Assembly (NCBI GenBank): GCA_035571515.1
Contig: DATNCQ010000214.1
Coordinates: 1 to 64,000 of the forward strand
DNA: 64,000 bases
Source of the DNA: Gp6-AA40 sp035571515
Lineage (GTDB): Bacteria; Acidobacteriota; Vicinamibacteria; Vicinamibacterales; UBA2999
Direction of reading: 5' to 3'
The position numbers and the translations under genes are program-made. The notes under the pieces are model-generated. The model was not told where the DNA came from. It worked only from the letters and a program-made list of their open reading frames with translations, and did no database searches. Below are positions 7,707 through 16,429 of the stretch, one piece after another; position 1 is the stretch's first letter, and each line of letters opens with the position of its first letter.

Positions 7707-8471
7707 TCAGCGAGCCGGGAACAGCTTCGCGCGTTCGTAGACCGGCGCGCGGTCGTGCGACGCGAGAAAGTCGAGCAACGCCCGCGCCGCCTTCGAGTCC
7801 TTCGCGCTCGTCGACAGAAAGCCGGTCACGTCCACGACATAGGACGCGTCCGGCGGCAGCGCGCCGACGACGTCGAGTCCCGGATTGCGCATGTCGCTCA
7901 GATAGGGACCGAGCGCCAGCTCGTACTCGCCCTTCGCCACCGCCTCCTGCACGACGCCGCCGGTCGGAACCCACTTGATCTTCGGCCTCAATTGCTGCGT
8001 GAGACCGAGCTTGTCGAGCGTCAGCAGCACCGCGCCGCCGACGCTCCCCTGGTCCGGATCCACCGAGATGATCGACTTCGCATTCAGCAGCGTGCGCCGG
8101 ACGGCATCGCGTGTCGAGATGTCCGGCCTGGCCGCGCCTTTCTTGACGGCGATGGCCAGGCGCTGCCGCGCGATGACGGTCGCACTCTGGCGGACGATGT
8201 TGCCGGTCCGAAGCGCCTCGTCGAACGGCGAGAACAGCAGCGTCACATCCTGCGCCTTGCCGGCCGCCACGTCTTTCCGTGTGCTGACGCCGGTGCCGTA
8301 GGTGACCTTGACGTGAGTGCCCGTCTTCTTCTCGAAATCCGCCGTCAGCTCGTTGATGGTTTCCTGGATCGGATTCGGCGACAGCAGCGCGACCTCGGTC
8401 TGCGCCCGCGTGCTGGACGGAACCCGCACGACCAGGGCGAGGGCGACGAGCAACGCAACGCGATATCTCAT
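7707..8471 (-). CDS. Periplasmic substrate-binding protein (ModA/SBP_bac_11-like)
   Basis: 254 residues from ATG 8471, chosen because GGAGGTG lies 7 bases upstream; an in-frame codon at 8489 has no such site. A signal peptide ends near SSTRA-Q. The fold signature matches ModA-like extracellular binding proteins: LLSPNPIQETINELTADFEK, TYGTGVSTRKDVAAG, DVTLLFSPFDEAL, IISVDPDQGSVGG and the C-terminal SAKDSKAARALLDFLAS. There is no ABC permease or ATPase gene nearby, so in this operon it may bind an organic acid or act as a stand-alone sensor rather than import molybdate. It lies 29 bases downstream of a TonB receptor gene. Confidence 0.85.
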   Translation of the reverse strand: MRYRVALLVALALVVRVPSSTRAQTEVALLSPNPIQETINELTADFEKKTGTHVKVTYGTGVSTRKDVAAGKAQDVTLLFSPFDEALRTGNIVRQSATVIARQRLAIAVKKGAARPDISTRDAVRRTLLNAKSIISVDPDQGSVGGAVLLTLDKLGLTQQLRPKIKWVPTGGVVQEAVAKGEYELALGPYLSDMRNPGLDVVGALPPDASYVVDVTGFLSTSAKDSKAARALLDFLASHDRAPVYERAKLFPAR

Positions 8472-8500
8472 GGCGAGCACCTCCAGCACACCAGGACTGC

Positions 8501-11470
8501 CTAAAAGTCGAACTGCACGCTGAACTTGACGAAGCGGGCGATCAGGATCTCGGTCGGCCGCTGCCAGTCCCCGAATGCGTCGTTCTGCACCAGCACGGCG
8601 CTCGAGTTGAGCGCGTTGTAGAGGTCCACGTTCGCGCGCGCGCGGGTCCCGCGCAGCTGCAGCAGCTTCGAGAAGCGAAAGTCGACCTGGTGCAGCCGGT
8701 CGCCGTGCACCTGCCCGGACCCGCCGTTGGTCGTCGTGTAGGGACCCGGCGCGAGCAGGTGGAGGTCCACGCTGGGCGCGGCGCCCGACAGGCTGCGGCC
8801 AAGGCTCGGCGCCACTTCGGCGTTGGTTGCCGTGTAGAGCGCCAGGACGAGCGGACCCGGCTTCGTCTGGTAAGTCCCGCTGATCTGCACGTCGACCTTC
8901 GGAATCGTGTACGAGCCGTAGCCCTTGACGAAGGTCAGCATCGGCTCCTCACGGTGACAATAGATCGTGTTCGGGGTCTGGCGGTCGGTTCCTGAAACGG
9001 TCACCACCTTGGTCACGACGTCGCAGTTGTCCTCGACGCGGCGCCCCGTGCTCACGCCGCCCTGGAAGAACAATCCCTCGCGCGGCCGCGCGTTCACGGT
9101 GGCATCGACACCATCCCAGTAGTCCCGCTGTTTGCCGTATTTGCGCGACAGCGTCACGAACGGCTGCGCCGCCACGCCGAACTTGGCCGGCTTGAGGTCG
9201 TACCCCTCCACGGGATAGCCGCCGCCGGCCGGCAGCCGCGGATCCCGCGGCGCCGTGATGGTGAACTTGTCGTAGTCGGCGGGACCGACCGCGAGGTCGT
9301 TGACAAGCGCGAAGTTCCCGTACCAGCGGCGGAAGTAGGTCACGTCCGCGGAAACGCCGGGCAGCAGCTCACGCTGGATGCCGCCCGAGACCTCCCAGTT
9401 GAAGTTCCGCTTGCCCCACCCGGTCAACATGTTCGTGTCGTAGGTGAGGTTGGTGACGACCGTCCCGAAGTTCTCGTTCGACAGCGCGCCGCATTCCCCG
9501 TTCGCGCGGACGTTCAGGAGATCGCACTGCGGCACGAAGTCGCGGTTCGCATCCCCCCACGTACGCGTCGCGCTCGTCACCAGGTTGCGGGAGGGATTGG
9601 CCAGCTGGATGAAGGTGACGTCCGGTCCCATAGCGAGCACGTAGCGGTTGAGGCTCACCTTCACCGCGGTCTTCCCGTCGCCGAACAGGTCATAAGCGGC
9701 CCCCAGTCTCGGCGACAGGTCGTGCAGCGCCCCGAGGCCCGGCTGCGCCGGGAACGTGATGTTCCGGCTCGGCGCCAGCGTCGTCGGACCGATACGTTGC
9801 TCGGGATAGCTGCTCGTGAAGTAGTCGTAGCGCAGGCCGTAGTTCAGCGTCAGCTGGTTACGCGTCCAGCGATCCTGCGCGTACAGCCCGAGGTCGGCGC
9901 CCACATTCGCCCTCCAGCTGCCGAGCGCACGCTCGGTGATCCGGTTCGGCACGCCGCCGCGCAGCCGATAGCTGACGGGCGACAGGTCGTATTCGTTCTG
10001 GCCGAGATCGCCGAACTTGTCGGAGCCGCCGAACTTGATGGCATGCGCGCCGGTCACGTAGGAGAACGAGCCGCTCAACGTGTAGACGCTCTGGTCCTGG
10101 ACGCGATACGACTCGGCCGCGCGATAGCGCATGCCGGTGTTCTGCTCCTGGACCGGGATGATCCCCTCCGCCAGCCCGCTCCAGGGGATGCGGTTGCTCT
10201 GCGACTTGTAGATCAGCCCGTTGGCTTCGATGAGCATCCGGCTGGTTGCCGGCAGCGTCCAGTCGCCCGTGACGAGCCGCTGGAAGGGGTACTCGGCACG
10301 CTGACCGGCTTCCCACGACAGCGTCAGCGACGCGTCGGTCGGGCAGAAGCAGTAGCTGGTGTTGTAGTAGGTGCCGCCCAGCTTGTTGCGCGGGGTCGCC
10401 TGCCAGCTGACGCGCACCTGCTCGTCCGGCTGCTTCTGTTCGTTCCACACGCGGCGGCTCTTGTCCGGCTCGTAGGTCCACGCGTTCGGATTGTTCGTGT
10501 TCTTGTTCCAGTAAAGACCCGCGACGTAGTCGGCGTTCACGTTGTAGCGCGCCGCGCCGAAGAACCACACCTTGTCGCGAAGGATGGGGCCGCCGAAGGC
10601 CGGGTTGATATCCCAGTTCGCCTTGATCTTGTTCGGCTCGCTGAGTCCGCGCTGCCTGAGCGAATCGGTGAGATTGTCGCCCTGCAGCTTGCCTGGCGCA
10701 TACGCGCCAAACACCACGCCGTGGAACGTGTTGCCCCCTTCACGTAACGTGTAATTCGTCCTGACGCCGCCCGCGTGCAGCTCGGCGTCGTTCGAACCGG
10801 TATCGATGGTCATTTCCTGGATGCCCATCGGGTTCATGAAGATGGTCGCGGTCGCGGCGCCGGTGCCGAACGAGGCAATCGACATCCCGTTCAGGGTCGT
10901 CCCGGCATCTTCGGATCGCGCGCCGTGGGCCACCATGTTGCCGGTCACGGCCCTGACGCCCGCGCCGCCGACGTCCTGGCGGCGGAAGTCGACGCTCGGA
11001 ATCAGCACGCCGAGCGCGGTTCGAAGTCCGGCGTTCGGCAGCGAGTCGAGCACCTCGCGATTCAGCACGCGCTCCTGCTGCGTGCTCTGCACGTCGACGA
11101 CCGGCGTCTCGCCGGTGACCTTGATCGTCTCCTCGATGCCGCCGACCCGCAGATCGGCGTTGATGCGGGCCGTGAAGCTGCCCGACAGCTCGACCTCGTC
11201 TCGCTGCACGGCCGCGAAGCCCGCGAGCGTGAACCGGACCGAATACAGGCCGGGCCGCAGGTTCTCGATGGCGTACTGACCGGTGCCGTCCGTCACGGCC
11301 GTGCGGACCTTTTCAATGAGTGCGGGGCTGGACGCTTCGACGGTGACGCCCGGAAGCACGGCGCCCGACGCGTCCTTGACGACGCCGCTGATCGTCGCCT
11401 GCGCGAACGCCACGACCGGCAGCAACAACACGAACCCGAACGCCGCTCCAACCTTGCGGATGCTCAGCAC
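8501..11470 (-). CDS. TonB-dependent receptor with N-terminal carboxypeptidase-regulatory domain
   Basis: 989 residues from GTG 11470 (purine-rich GGGGGGAACC just upstream). The signal peptide ends FA-QATISG. Residues about 23-100 form the CarboxypepD_reg (Ig-like) domain (GVVKDASGAVLPGVTVEAS), followed by a plug with the TGETPVVDVQSTQQERVL block and a long 22-strand barrel ending in aromatic KFSVQFDF. This Oar-like architecture is typical of Acidobacteriota outer-membrane receptors importing or binding oligomeric substrate. It stands in an operon with a lactonase, a cytochrome and a Tat-exported TPP enzyme, suggesting uptake of that pathway's substrate. The ligand is unknown. Confidence 0.93.
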   Translation of the reverse strand: MLSIRKVGAAFGFVLLLPVVAFAQATISGVVKDASGAVLPGVTVEASSPALIEKVRTAVTDGTGQYAIENLRPGLYSVRFTLAGFAAVQRDEVELSGSFTARINADLRVGGIEETIKVTGETPVVDVQSTQQERVLNREVLDSLPNAGLRTALGVLIPSVDFRRQDVGGAGVRAVTGNMVAHGARSEDAGTTLNGMSIASFGTGAATATIFMNPMGIQEMTIDTGSNDAELHAGGVRTNYTLREGGNTFHGVVFGAYAPGKLQGDNLTDSLRQRGLSEPNKIKANWDINPAFGGPILRDKVWFFGAARYNVNADYVAGLYWNKNTNNPNAWTYEPDKSRRVWNEQKQPDEQVRVSWQATPRNKLGGTYYNTSYCFCPTDASLTLSWEAGQRAEYPFQRLVTGDWTLPATSRMLIEANGLIYKSQSNRIPWSGLAEGIIPVQEQNTGMRYRAAESYRVQDQSVYTLSGSFSYVTGAHAIKFGGSDKFGDLGQNEYDLSPVSYRLRGGVPNRITERALGSWRANVGADLGLYAQDRWTRNQLTLNYGLRYDYFTSSYPEQRIGPTTLAPSRNITFPAQPGLGALHDLSPRLGAAYDLFGDGKTAVKVSLNRYVLAMGPDVTFIQLANPSRNLVTSATRTWGDANRDFVPQCDLLNVRANGECGALSNENFGTVVTNLTYDTNMLTGWGKRNFNWEVSGGIQRELLPGVSADVTYFRRWYGNFALVNDLAVGPADYDKFTITAPRDPRLPAGGGYPVEGYDLKPAKFGVAAQPFVTLSRKYGKQRDYWDGVDATVNARPREGLFFQGGVSTGRRVEDNCDVVTKVVTVSGTDRQTPNTIYCHREEPMLTFVKGYGSYTIPKVDVQISGTYQTKPGPLVLALYTATNAEVAPSLGRSLSGAAPSVDLHLLAPGPYTTTNGGSGQVHGDRLHQVDFRFSKLLQLRGTRARANVDLYNALNSSAVLVQNDAFGDWQRPTEILIARFVKFSVQFDF

Positions 11471-11506
11471 GGTTCCCCCCTTGGTTGATCGTGATCGCGA
11501 GCGTAG

Positions 11507-11526
11507 GGGCCGCCTGCAGGCGGCCC
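11507..11526. repeat. REP-like palindrome GGGCCGCCTGCAGGCGGCCC
   Basis: Perfect 20-base palindrome preceded by GCGTAG, in the 73-base gap after the lactonase stop. It belongs to the same design as the elements at 22578, 24075, 45607, 56558 and 58439: a C/G-rich arm, a 4-6 base centre, and CCTACG/CGTAGG flanks. Confidence 0.7.
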
Positions 11527-11543
11527 AATCTGTAAATTGTTGC

Positions 11544-12566
11544 CTACTTGCCCCGGCTCTTGATGCCCGACGCGAGCAGCTTCACGCGGTAGATCGCGTT
11601 GGACCCGACGGTGTAGAGCCATTTGCGGTCGGGACCCGCGAAGGTGAGGTTCTGTGGCTTCTGCAGCCGGTTCTGCTCGGCGCCCCACAGACCAATCGGA
11701 ATCGCGCCCAGGTACTCGCCCTTCGGGCTGAAGACCTCGACGCCGACGTTGGTGGCCGTGTAGACGCGGCCGTCCTCGTCGATCGCCATGCCGTCGGCGC
11801 CGTTATCCTCCGTCATCCGCGGATCGGCATGACCAGGAATCGTCACGCTCTTGTACTTGCCGAAGTTGCGCTGGTTCTTCAGCGATCCGTCCGGCTGCAC
11901 GTCGAAGGCGAGCAGGTACTCGCCGTCCTTGTGGTTGGCATACAGCGTCTTCTCGTCCTTGCTGAGGACAACGCCATTCATGTTCTTGAGATCGGCGACC
12001 TTCTTCACCTGACCGCCCGGCCGCAGGAAATAGATGCCCTGCGTGTCGGTGAAGTAGATGTCGTCCTTCGTGCTGACGATGAGATCGTTCAGCGCGTTGA
12101 ACGGCTTGCCGTCGACTTTGTCCGCCAGCGTGGCGACACTCGCCGGCGGATACAGCACGGCGACTTTCTCGCCGGAGCTGGGACGCAGCACGGCGAGCAG
12201 CCGTCCCTTCGAATCCCACGCCAGCCCGTTGGCGCCCTCGGCGCTTTCGACGAACGTCGAGCGGTTGCCGTCCAGGTCGACTTTTGAAATGTGCTGCACG
12301 TTTCGCTCGGTCCACAGGACGCCGCTGCCGTCGAGGAGCCTGATGGGACCCTCGGTGCCCGCGACCGGATAGGCGACGAGCTCGATGTGCGTGCCCGCGG
12401 CGACGACGCCGGGAATGGCCGGCGCGGTCACGTCCTTCGGAGGCGGCGGGCCCTGGTCCGCGCCTCCCCGCCCACGCCCTCGACCGCCGCCCTGCGCACC
12501 CGCGATGGCGGCGGCGAGAACGACGAAGGCGAGAACAGCGAAAGTACGTCTACTTCTTGAGTCCAT
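11544..12566 (-). CDS. Secreted SMP-30/gluconolactonase/LRE-like beta-propeller
   Basis: About 340 residues. ATG 12566 gives MDSRSRRTFAVLAFVVLAAAIAGAQ, a clean signal peptide; four more codons to 12578 are possible. After a Gly/Arg/Pro-rich stretch come propeller blades with SMP-30 features: GPIRLLDGSGVLWTER (Glu metal ligand), GANGLAWDSKGRLLAV, FNALNDLIVSTKDDIYFTD (the N-D-x-x-x metal motif), MNGVVLSKDEKTLYANHKD and ADGMAIDEDGRVYTA. The family hydrolyses sugar or other lactones with a bound divalent metal. It overlaps the cytochrome gene by 17 bases, so the two are co-transcribed. A lactonase beside an oxidising system fits the hydrolysis of a lactone made by periplasmic sugar oxidation, but this is inference. 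Confidence 0.88.
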   Translation of the reverse strand: MDSRSRRTFAVLAFVVLAAAIAGAQGGGRGRGRGGADQGPPPPKDVTAPAIPGVVAAGTHIELVAYPVAGTEGPIRLLDGSGVLWTERNVQHISKVDLDGNRSTFVESAEGANGLAWDSKGRLLAVLRPSSGEKVAVLYPPASVATLADKVDGKPFNALNDLIVSTKDDIYFTDTQGIYFLRPGGQVKKVADLKNMNGVVLSKDEKTLYANHKDGEYLLAFDVQPDGSLKNQRNFGKYKSVTIPGHADPRMTEDNGADGMAIDEDGRVYTATNVGVEVFSPKGEYLGAIPIGLWGAEQNRLQKPQNLTFAGPDRKWLYTVGSNAIYRVKLLASGIKSRGK

Positions 12567-13074
12567 TGAGATATCCAATGAGGGTTTGTTGATCTGCCGG
12601 AGTGAGCCGTGCGCCGTAGGCCATCATGCGCGCGACGACCGCACTCCACTCTTCAGCATCGGCCTTGGCCGATGCGGTTGCCAGCTCGTGGCACTGCTGG
12701 CAATTCCGCTGCAGGATCGCCGCGCCGTCGGCGGCGCGCCCCTGCTGGCCCACTTCCCGAGCCCCCGGCCGGCCACCTCCCGATGACGCCGCGAGAAACG
12801 CGGCCACCGGCTCGATCTCGTCGGGCATGACCTGCGCGCCGCGGCTGATCATGAAGTAGACGGTGTCCTTCCACTGTTCCGGAGTCTGCTTGTGGACCTG
12901 CAGCATCCTGACGAGGGTCGTGTGACACGTGGTGCAGGCCTGCGCCACGACCTGCCTGCCACGCGCCATCCGCGCGTCCTGGTCGCCCTGGGCGCGATCG
13001 CCCTGGGCGCTGGCCGAAGCCGGCAGCCACGCCACGAGGATCGAGACGGCGAGCAGCGGGCTTCTGCTAGCCAT
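12550..13074 (-). CDS. Secreted diheme cytochrome c
   Basis: 174 residues with a signal peptide ending ASA-QGD. Two haem c sites are visible, CTTCH at 47-51 and CQQCH at 125-129, each followed by a helical cytochrome c domain with a Met (YFMISRGAQVMPDEI; ARMMAYGARLTPADQ) as possible sixth ligand. The C-terminal PADQQTLIGYLNGLKK is typical of class I domains in dehydrogenase partners. The start overlaps the TPP-enzyme stop by 8 bases. It is the natural electron acceptor for the exported enzyme encoded upstream, though no direct evidence links them. Confidence 0.93.
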   Translation of the reverse strand: MASRSPLLAVSILVAWLPASASAQGDRAQGDQDARMARGRQVVAQACTTCHTTLVRMLQVHKQTPEQWKDTVYFMISRGAQVMPDEIEPVAAFLAASSGGGRPGAREVGQQGRAADGAAILQRNCQQCHELATASAKADAEEWSAVVARMMAYGARLTPADQQTLIGYLNGLKK

Positions 13075-14953
13075 TCAGTCTCTTCCGGCGGATGTCCGCG
13101 ATCGAGTAACGCTGATACCAGGTCGGCTGGCGCAGCGGCGCCCCGTCAACCTCGACGTCCACATCGAGGACGACGGCCTTGCCGTCGCGCATGCTCCGCA
13201 GGCATCGTTGCAGTGCGGGCGCGAGATCGCCGGCGCGCACGACCTTCTCGCCTTTCAGGCCATAAGCTTCCGCGATTTTCGTGAAGTCGACGTTCGGGTC
13301 TCCGAGATACCCGTTGAAGTCCCTGCCTGCCTCGTAGAACGTGCCGCCATTGAGCATATTGCGCGCCCGGCTCTCGTTGTACGAGTGGTTGTTCATGATC
13401 ACGATGAGCATCGGCGCTTCGTAGCGTGCGATGCTCCACAACGCCTCGGACTGGTTGAAGAGAAACCCGCCGTCCCCTTGCAGCGCGACGACCTGCCGGT
13501 CCGGCAGCGCCAGGTTCACGCCGAGCGCGGCGGCGACGCCCCACCCGAGCGCGTCGCCCCTCGTCCGCCCGATTCGCTGCTTGTTCGCGCCACCCAGCTT
13601 CAGCTGCCTGTAGATCTTGTTGTACTGGGTCCCCAGCTCCGGGACGATCACGGCGTCCTTGTCGAGGACCTTCTCCAGTTCGAACCCGACGCGCTCCCAG
13701 GTGACAGGGCTGCTGTCGAAGTGCGCGCGCAGCGCGATCTCGCGCGACTGCTTCAAACCGGTGGTCAGGCGGGATACGTCCGCGAGCCTGCTCGCCCGAA
13801 TCCGCGCCAGGCGATCCTTCGTCACCATGCCGTCGACGGCGTCCGACAGGTCGCGGATTGCGGCGCGCATGTCGGACAGAATGCCGAGGTCCGGCGCAAA
13901 GGACCGTCCGAGGGCCTGCGGCTCGTGACTGATGTGCACGACGCGCCGCGGCCCGCTGGCCGTGAGGCCGCGTTCGTCTTCCCTGCCCGCCGTGAAGCTC
14001 TCGCCGAAGCTGACCAGCACATCCTGCTTCCGCGGATAGCGCTGCGACTGGAGCTCGCCGAGAAACAGCGGATGGTCGTTCGGAAAATTCGCGTAGAGGC
14101 TGTGGATCGTCTCCGCGACGGGGACCGACAGTTTCTCGGCGAGCGCGACCACCTCGGCGTAGGCGCCTTCCACGCCAACCTGGGAGCCAACCACGAAGAC
14201 CGGGTCGTCCGCCTCGATCAGCCACCGCGCGGTCGTCTCGATGACATCGGACGACGCGCGCGACCGCGCGCGCATGGTGGCGGAATCGATCCGGTAAATC
14301 GGCGCCTGGACCTGCTCGCCGCCGGCGCCAAATGTCAGCGCCACCGGCCCGCTCGGCGGCCCGAAGGCGAACTTGAGGGCCAGCCGCAGCGTGTCGGTCA
14401 CCTCCTCGGACGCCAGCTCACCTCTCCACGTGGTGAACGCCTCGGTGGGTCCGAGGATGTTGTCCCACGACTCGAAGCTGTCCTTTCCCTGCTCCCCCTG
14501 GCCGCCCGAAAACGCCAGCAGCAGCGGCACCCGATCCTTCCACGCGTTGTACGTATTGCTCAACGCGTTGGGGATCCCCACGTGGCTACCGAAGAAGAAC
14601 CCGAGCGTCCGGCTGGCCATCGTGTAGCCGGCCGCCGCGGCCACCGCCTGCCCCTCGTGCGTCATGTTGATGACCTGCACGTCGCCGGCGGCAGCGATGG
14701 CTTCGAAGAACGGGACGAATCCGCTCGTGTTGGTGTGGAACAGCGTGCGAACGCCCGCGGCTCTCAACTGCGCCACCACGGCGCCGGCAGCCGTCCCGCG
14801 GTACATGTCGGGCCCGCCCGGCGGCGCCGCGTCCCGTTGGCGCCCCGCGGCTTCCTGCGCGGCGGCGGCGCCCGGGTCGATGCCCAGGGCTATCCCCGTC
14901 GCAGCGGTGGCAGCGAGGAAATCTCTCCGCGAAGGCTTGCGCGTTCGGCTCAT
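13067..14953 (-). CDS. Tat-exported thiamine-diphosphate-dependent enzyme (acetolactate-synthase-like)
   Basis: 628 residues from ATG 14953. The N-terminus MSRTRKPSRRDFLAATAATG is a twin-arginine signal, so the enzyme is folded with its cofactor before export. Three domains follow the POX/AHAS plan: N-terminal PYR domain with the catalytic Glu in INMTHEGQAVAAAAGYT, central domain (FVVGSQVGVEGAYAEVVALA) and C-terminal PP domain with the ThDP motif running from LQGDGGF to IVIMNNHSYN. Such enzymes decarboxylate 2-oxo acids or carboligate. A periplasmic location next to a diheme cytochrome suggests oxidative decarboxylation with electrons passed to the cytochrome, as in quinone- or cytochrome-linked pyruvate oxidases. 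That role is an inference; the export signal is read directly. Confidence 0.93.
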   Translation of the reverse strand: MSRTRKPSRRDFLAATAATGIALGIDPGAAAAQEAAGRQRDAAPPGGPDMYRGTAAGAVVAQLRAAGVRTLFHTNTSGFVPFFEAIAAAGDVQVINMTHEGQAVAAAAGYTMASRTLGFFFGSHVGIPNALSNTYNAWKDRVPLLLAFSGGQGEQGKDSFESWDNILGPTEAFTTWRGELASEEVTDTLRLALKFAFGPPSGPVALTFGAGGEQVQAPIYRIDSATMRARSRASSDVIETTARWLIEADDPVFVVGSQVGVEGAYAEVVALAEKLSVPVAETIHSLYANFPNDHPLFLGELQSQRYPRKQDVLVSFGESFTAGREDERGLTASGPRRVVHISHEPQALGRSFAPDLGILSDMRAAIRDLSDAVDGMVTKDRLARIRASRLADVSRLTTGLKQSREIALRAHFDSSPVTWERVGFELEKVLDKDAVIVPELGTQYNKIYRQLKLGGANKQRIGRTRGDALGWGVAAALGVNLALPDRQVVALQGDGGFLFNQSEALWSIARYEAPMLIVIMNNHSYNESRARNMLNGGTFYEAGRDFNGYLGDPNVDFTKIAEAYGLKGEKVVRAGDLAPALQRCLRSMRDGKAVVLDVDVEVDGAPLRQPTWYQRYSIADIRRKRLNG

Positions 14954-14983
14954 CAGTCGGCCAGTAATGGAAATGTGGGACAC

Positions 14984-15012
14984 CTGTAACGCGATTCGTC
15001 GATGGCTGTCAA
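14984..15012 (-). promoter_or_regulatory. Sigma-70-like promoter for the TPP-enzyme operon
   Basis: On the minus strand TTGACA (15012-15007), 17 bases, then TTACAG (14989-14984). It lies 31 bases upstream of the start codon of the TPP-enzyme gene and is back to back with the promoter at 15031. The -35 box is a perfect consensus match. Confidence 0.6.
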
Positions 15013-15030
15013 CCCAAGACTTGGGACGCT

Positions 15031-15059
15031 TTGACTGACCTGTCGGGCGAAGGTATGCT
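15031..15059 (+). promoter_or_regulatory. Sigma-70-like promoter for the DLSG/DUF6152 operon
   Basis: TTGACT (15031-15036), 17-base spacer, TATGCT (15054-15059). Transcription would start near 15066, giving a leader of about 45 bases before ATG 15110. It faces away from the minus-strand promoter at 14984-15012, making a compact divergent control region. Confidence 0.65.
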
Positions 15060-15109
15060 CTGCGCCACACCGGTCACGCGGTGCTCGCGAGGAGGCGAAA
15101 GGACCGTAC

Positions 15110-15997
15110 ATGCGGCACGCACTCATCGGCGCGATGATGGCCCTGGCGGCCGCGCTGGTTCTTTCCACCATGGCGGCCGGCCAGACGGCTCGACCTCAGG
15201 CCGCGCAGGCAAAATCGCCCTGGGTGTACTACCCGCTGGACACCATCACTGGCGACGGCGGGGCGGCGCCGAAACGCGACCTGTCCGGCACGTGGGCCGG
15301 GCCCGGATCGACCGACGCGATCCCGCGCGGCGCCGCCGCCGAACGCCCGTCGCTGACGCCGCTCGGCCAGCAGGTCCTCAGCCAGCGGAAGCCGATCGGA
15401 CGATTTGGTCCCGCGGGCACCAACGATCCGTCGGCGCGGTTCTGCGACCCGCTCGGCTTTCCGCTGAACTTCATCTACCAGAACCGCGCGATGTCGGTGG
15501 CGGCGATGCCGAACCGTGTCGTCTTCCTGCTGCAGTTCGGCGGCTTCTGGCGCGAGGTGTGGACCGACGGGCGGCCGCTGCCGACCAAGGTCGGCGGCGA
15601 CGACAGGGATTCACTCGATCCGACCTACATGGGGTACTCCGTCGGCCGCTGGGAGGACGACTACAACTTCGTCATCGATACCACCGGCCTCGACGAGCGC
15701 ACGTGGCTGCTGCGCGACGGAACGCCGCACTCCGTCATGGCGCACGTACAGGAACGGTGGACGCGCGTCGATCACAACACGATGAAGGTGAGCATGACGA
15801 TCGACGATCCGAAGATGTTCACCAAGCCGTTTTCCCTTGGCACCTACTATTACCGGTGGGTCCCGAACCAGAAGATCAACGAATGGCTCTGCGTACCCTC
15901 CGAGACGCTGAAGTACCTGCAGGAGCAGGGCGATCCGGCCGGCAGCTATCCCGATGCCGATCAGCAGCGTCTCGGTGGCGGTGGCCGCGGCCGGTGA
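15110..15997 (+). CDS. Secreted DLSG-type protein of unknown function
   Basis: 295 residues; the signal peptide is MRHALIGAMMALAAALVLST up to about MAAGQ-T. Family blocks are all present: KRDLSGTWAGPG, LTPLGQQVLSQRKP, FCDPLGFPLNF, VVFLLQFGGFWREVWTDGR, GYSVGRWEDDYNFVIDTTGL, ERTWLLRDGTPHSVMAHVQE and IDDPKMFTKPFS. It closely resembles the protein at 6750. It ends 10 bases before a DUF6152 gene, so the pair has the reverse order of that at 6303/6750. A sigma-70-like promoter lies upstream. Function unknown; the conserved acidic WE/WED-D core could be a binding face. Confidence 0.85.
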   Translation: MRHALIGAMMALAAALVLSTMAAGQTARPQAAQAKSPWVYYPLDTITGDGGAAPKRDLSGTWAGPGSTDAIPRGAAAERPSLTPLGQQVLSQRKPIGRFGPAGTNDPSARFCDPLGFPLNFIYQNRAMSVAAMPNRVVFLLQFGGFWREVWTDGRPLPTKVGGDDRDSLDPTYMGYSVGRWEDDYNFVIDTTGLDERTWLLRDGTPHSVMAHVQERWTRVDHNTMKVSMTIDDPKMFTKPFSLGTYYYRWVPNQKINEWLCVPSETLKYLQEQGDPAGSYPDADQQRLGGGGRGR

Positions 15998-16007
15998 GGG
16001 GATGACG

Positions 16008-16427
16008 ATGAACATGAGGGTGCAGGTCTTCGTTCCGATGCTCGCCGGGCTCCTGGCGATGAGCGCTCCGCTGTCCGCACATCACGGCGACGCGGCCTAT
16101 GCCGCCACGCCGAAAGAGATGAAGGGATGCGTCGTCACGGAATTCTCCTGGATGAATCCGCATTCGCTCATCAAGTTCGACTACAAGACCGCGACGGGCG
16201 AGCTCCAGCACTGGACGATGGAGATTGGCAGCCCGCCGTCGATGGCGCTCCTCGGCTGGAGCCGGACGACGCTGCGGGCGGGCGACGTCATCACGGCATA
16301 CGTCTACCAGGCCAAGAGCGGCGCGCCCGTGGGCCGTACGAACAAGGTGATCCTGGCGGACGGCACGGTGCTCGCCGACAGGGACGATTCAACGCCATCG
16401 CGCTACGGCACGGAGGCGCCGAAGTAG
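16008..16427 (+). CDS. Secreted DUF6152-like protein
   Basis: 139 residues from ATG 16008, preferred over ATG 16002 because the purine-rich GTGAGGGG lies at a workable distance only for the later codon. The signal peptide ends APLSA, and the mature protein begins HHGDAAYAATPKEMKG. The second block is EFSWMNPHSLIKFDYK and the third IGSPPSMALLGWSRTTLRAGD, matching the DUF6152 plan. It has one Cys (KGCVVTEF) not seen in the paralogue at 6303. It is co-transcribed with the DLSG protein upstream and the unknown secreted protein downstream (2-base gap). Confidence 0.85.
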   Translation: MNMRVQVFVPMLAGLLAMSAPLSAHHGDAAYAATPKEMKGCVVTEFSWMNPHSLIKFDYKTATGELQHWTMEIGSPPSMALLGWSRTTLRAGDVITAYVYQAKSGAPVGRTNKVILADGTVLADRDDSTPSRYGTEAPK

Positions 16428-16429
16428 TC

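Noticed and set aside
13067..14953. Biosynthetic acetolactate synthase (ilvB)
   Set aside because: A Tat signal, absence of an ilvN/ilvC neighbour and the cytochrome/lactonase context argue against branched-chain amino acid synthesis.
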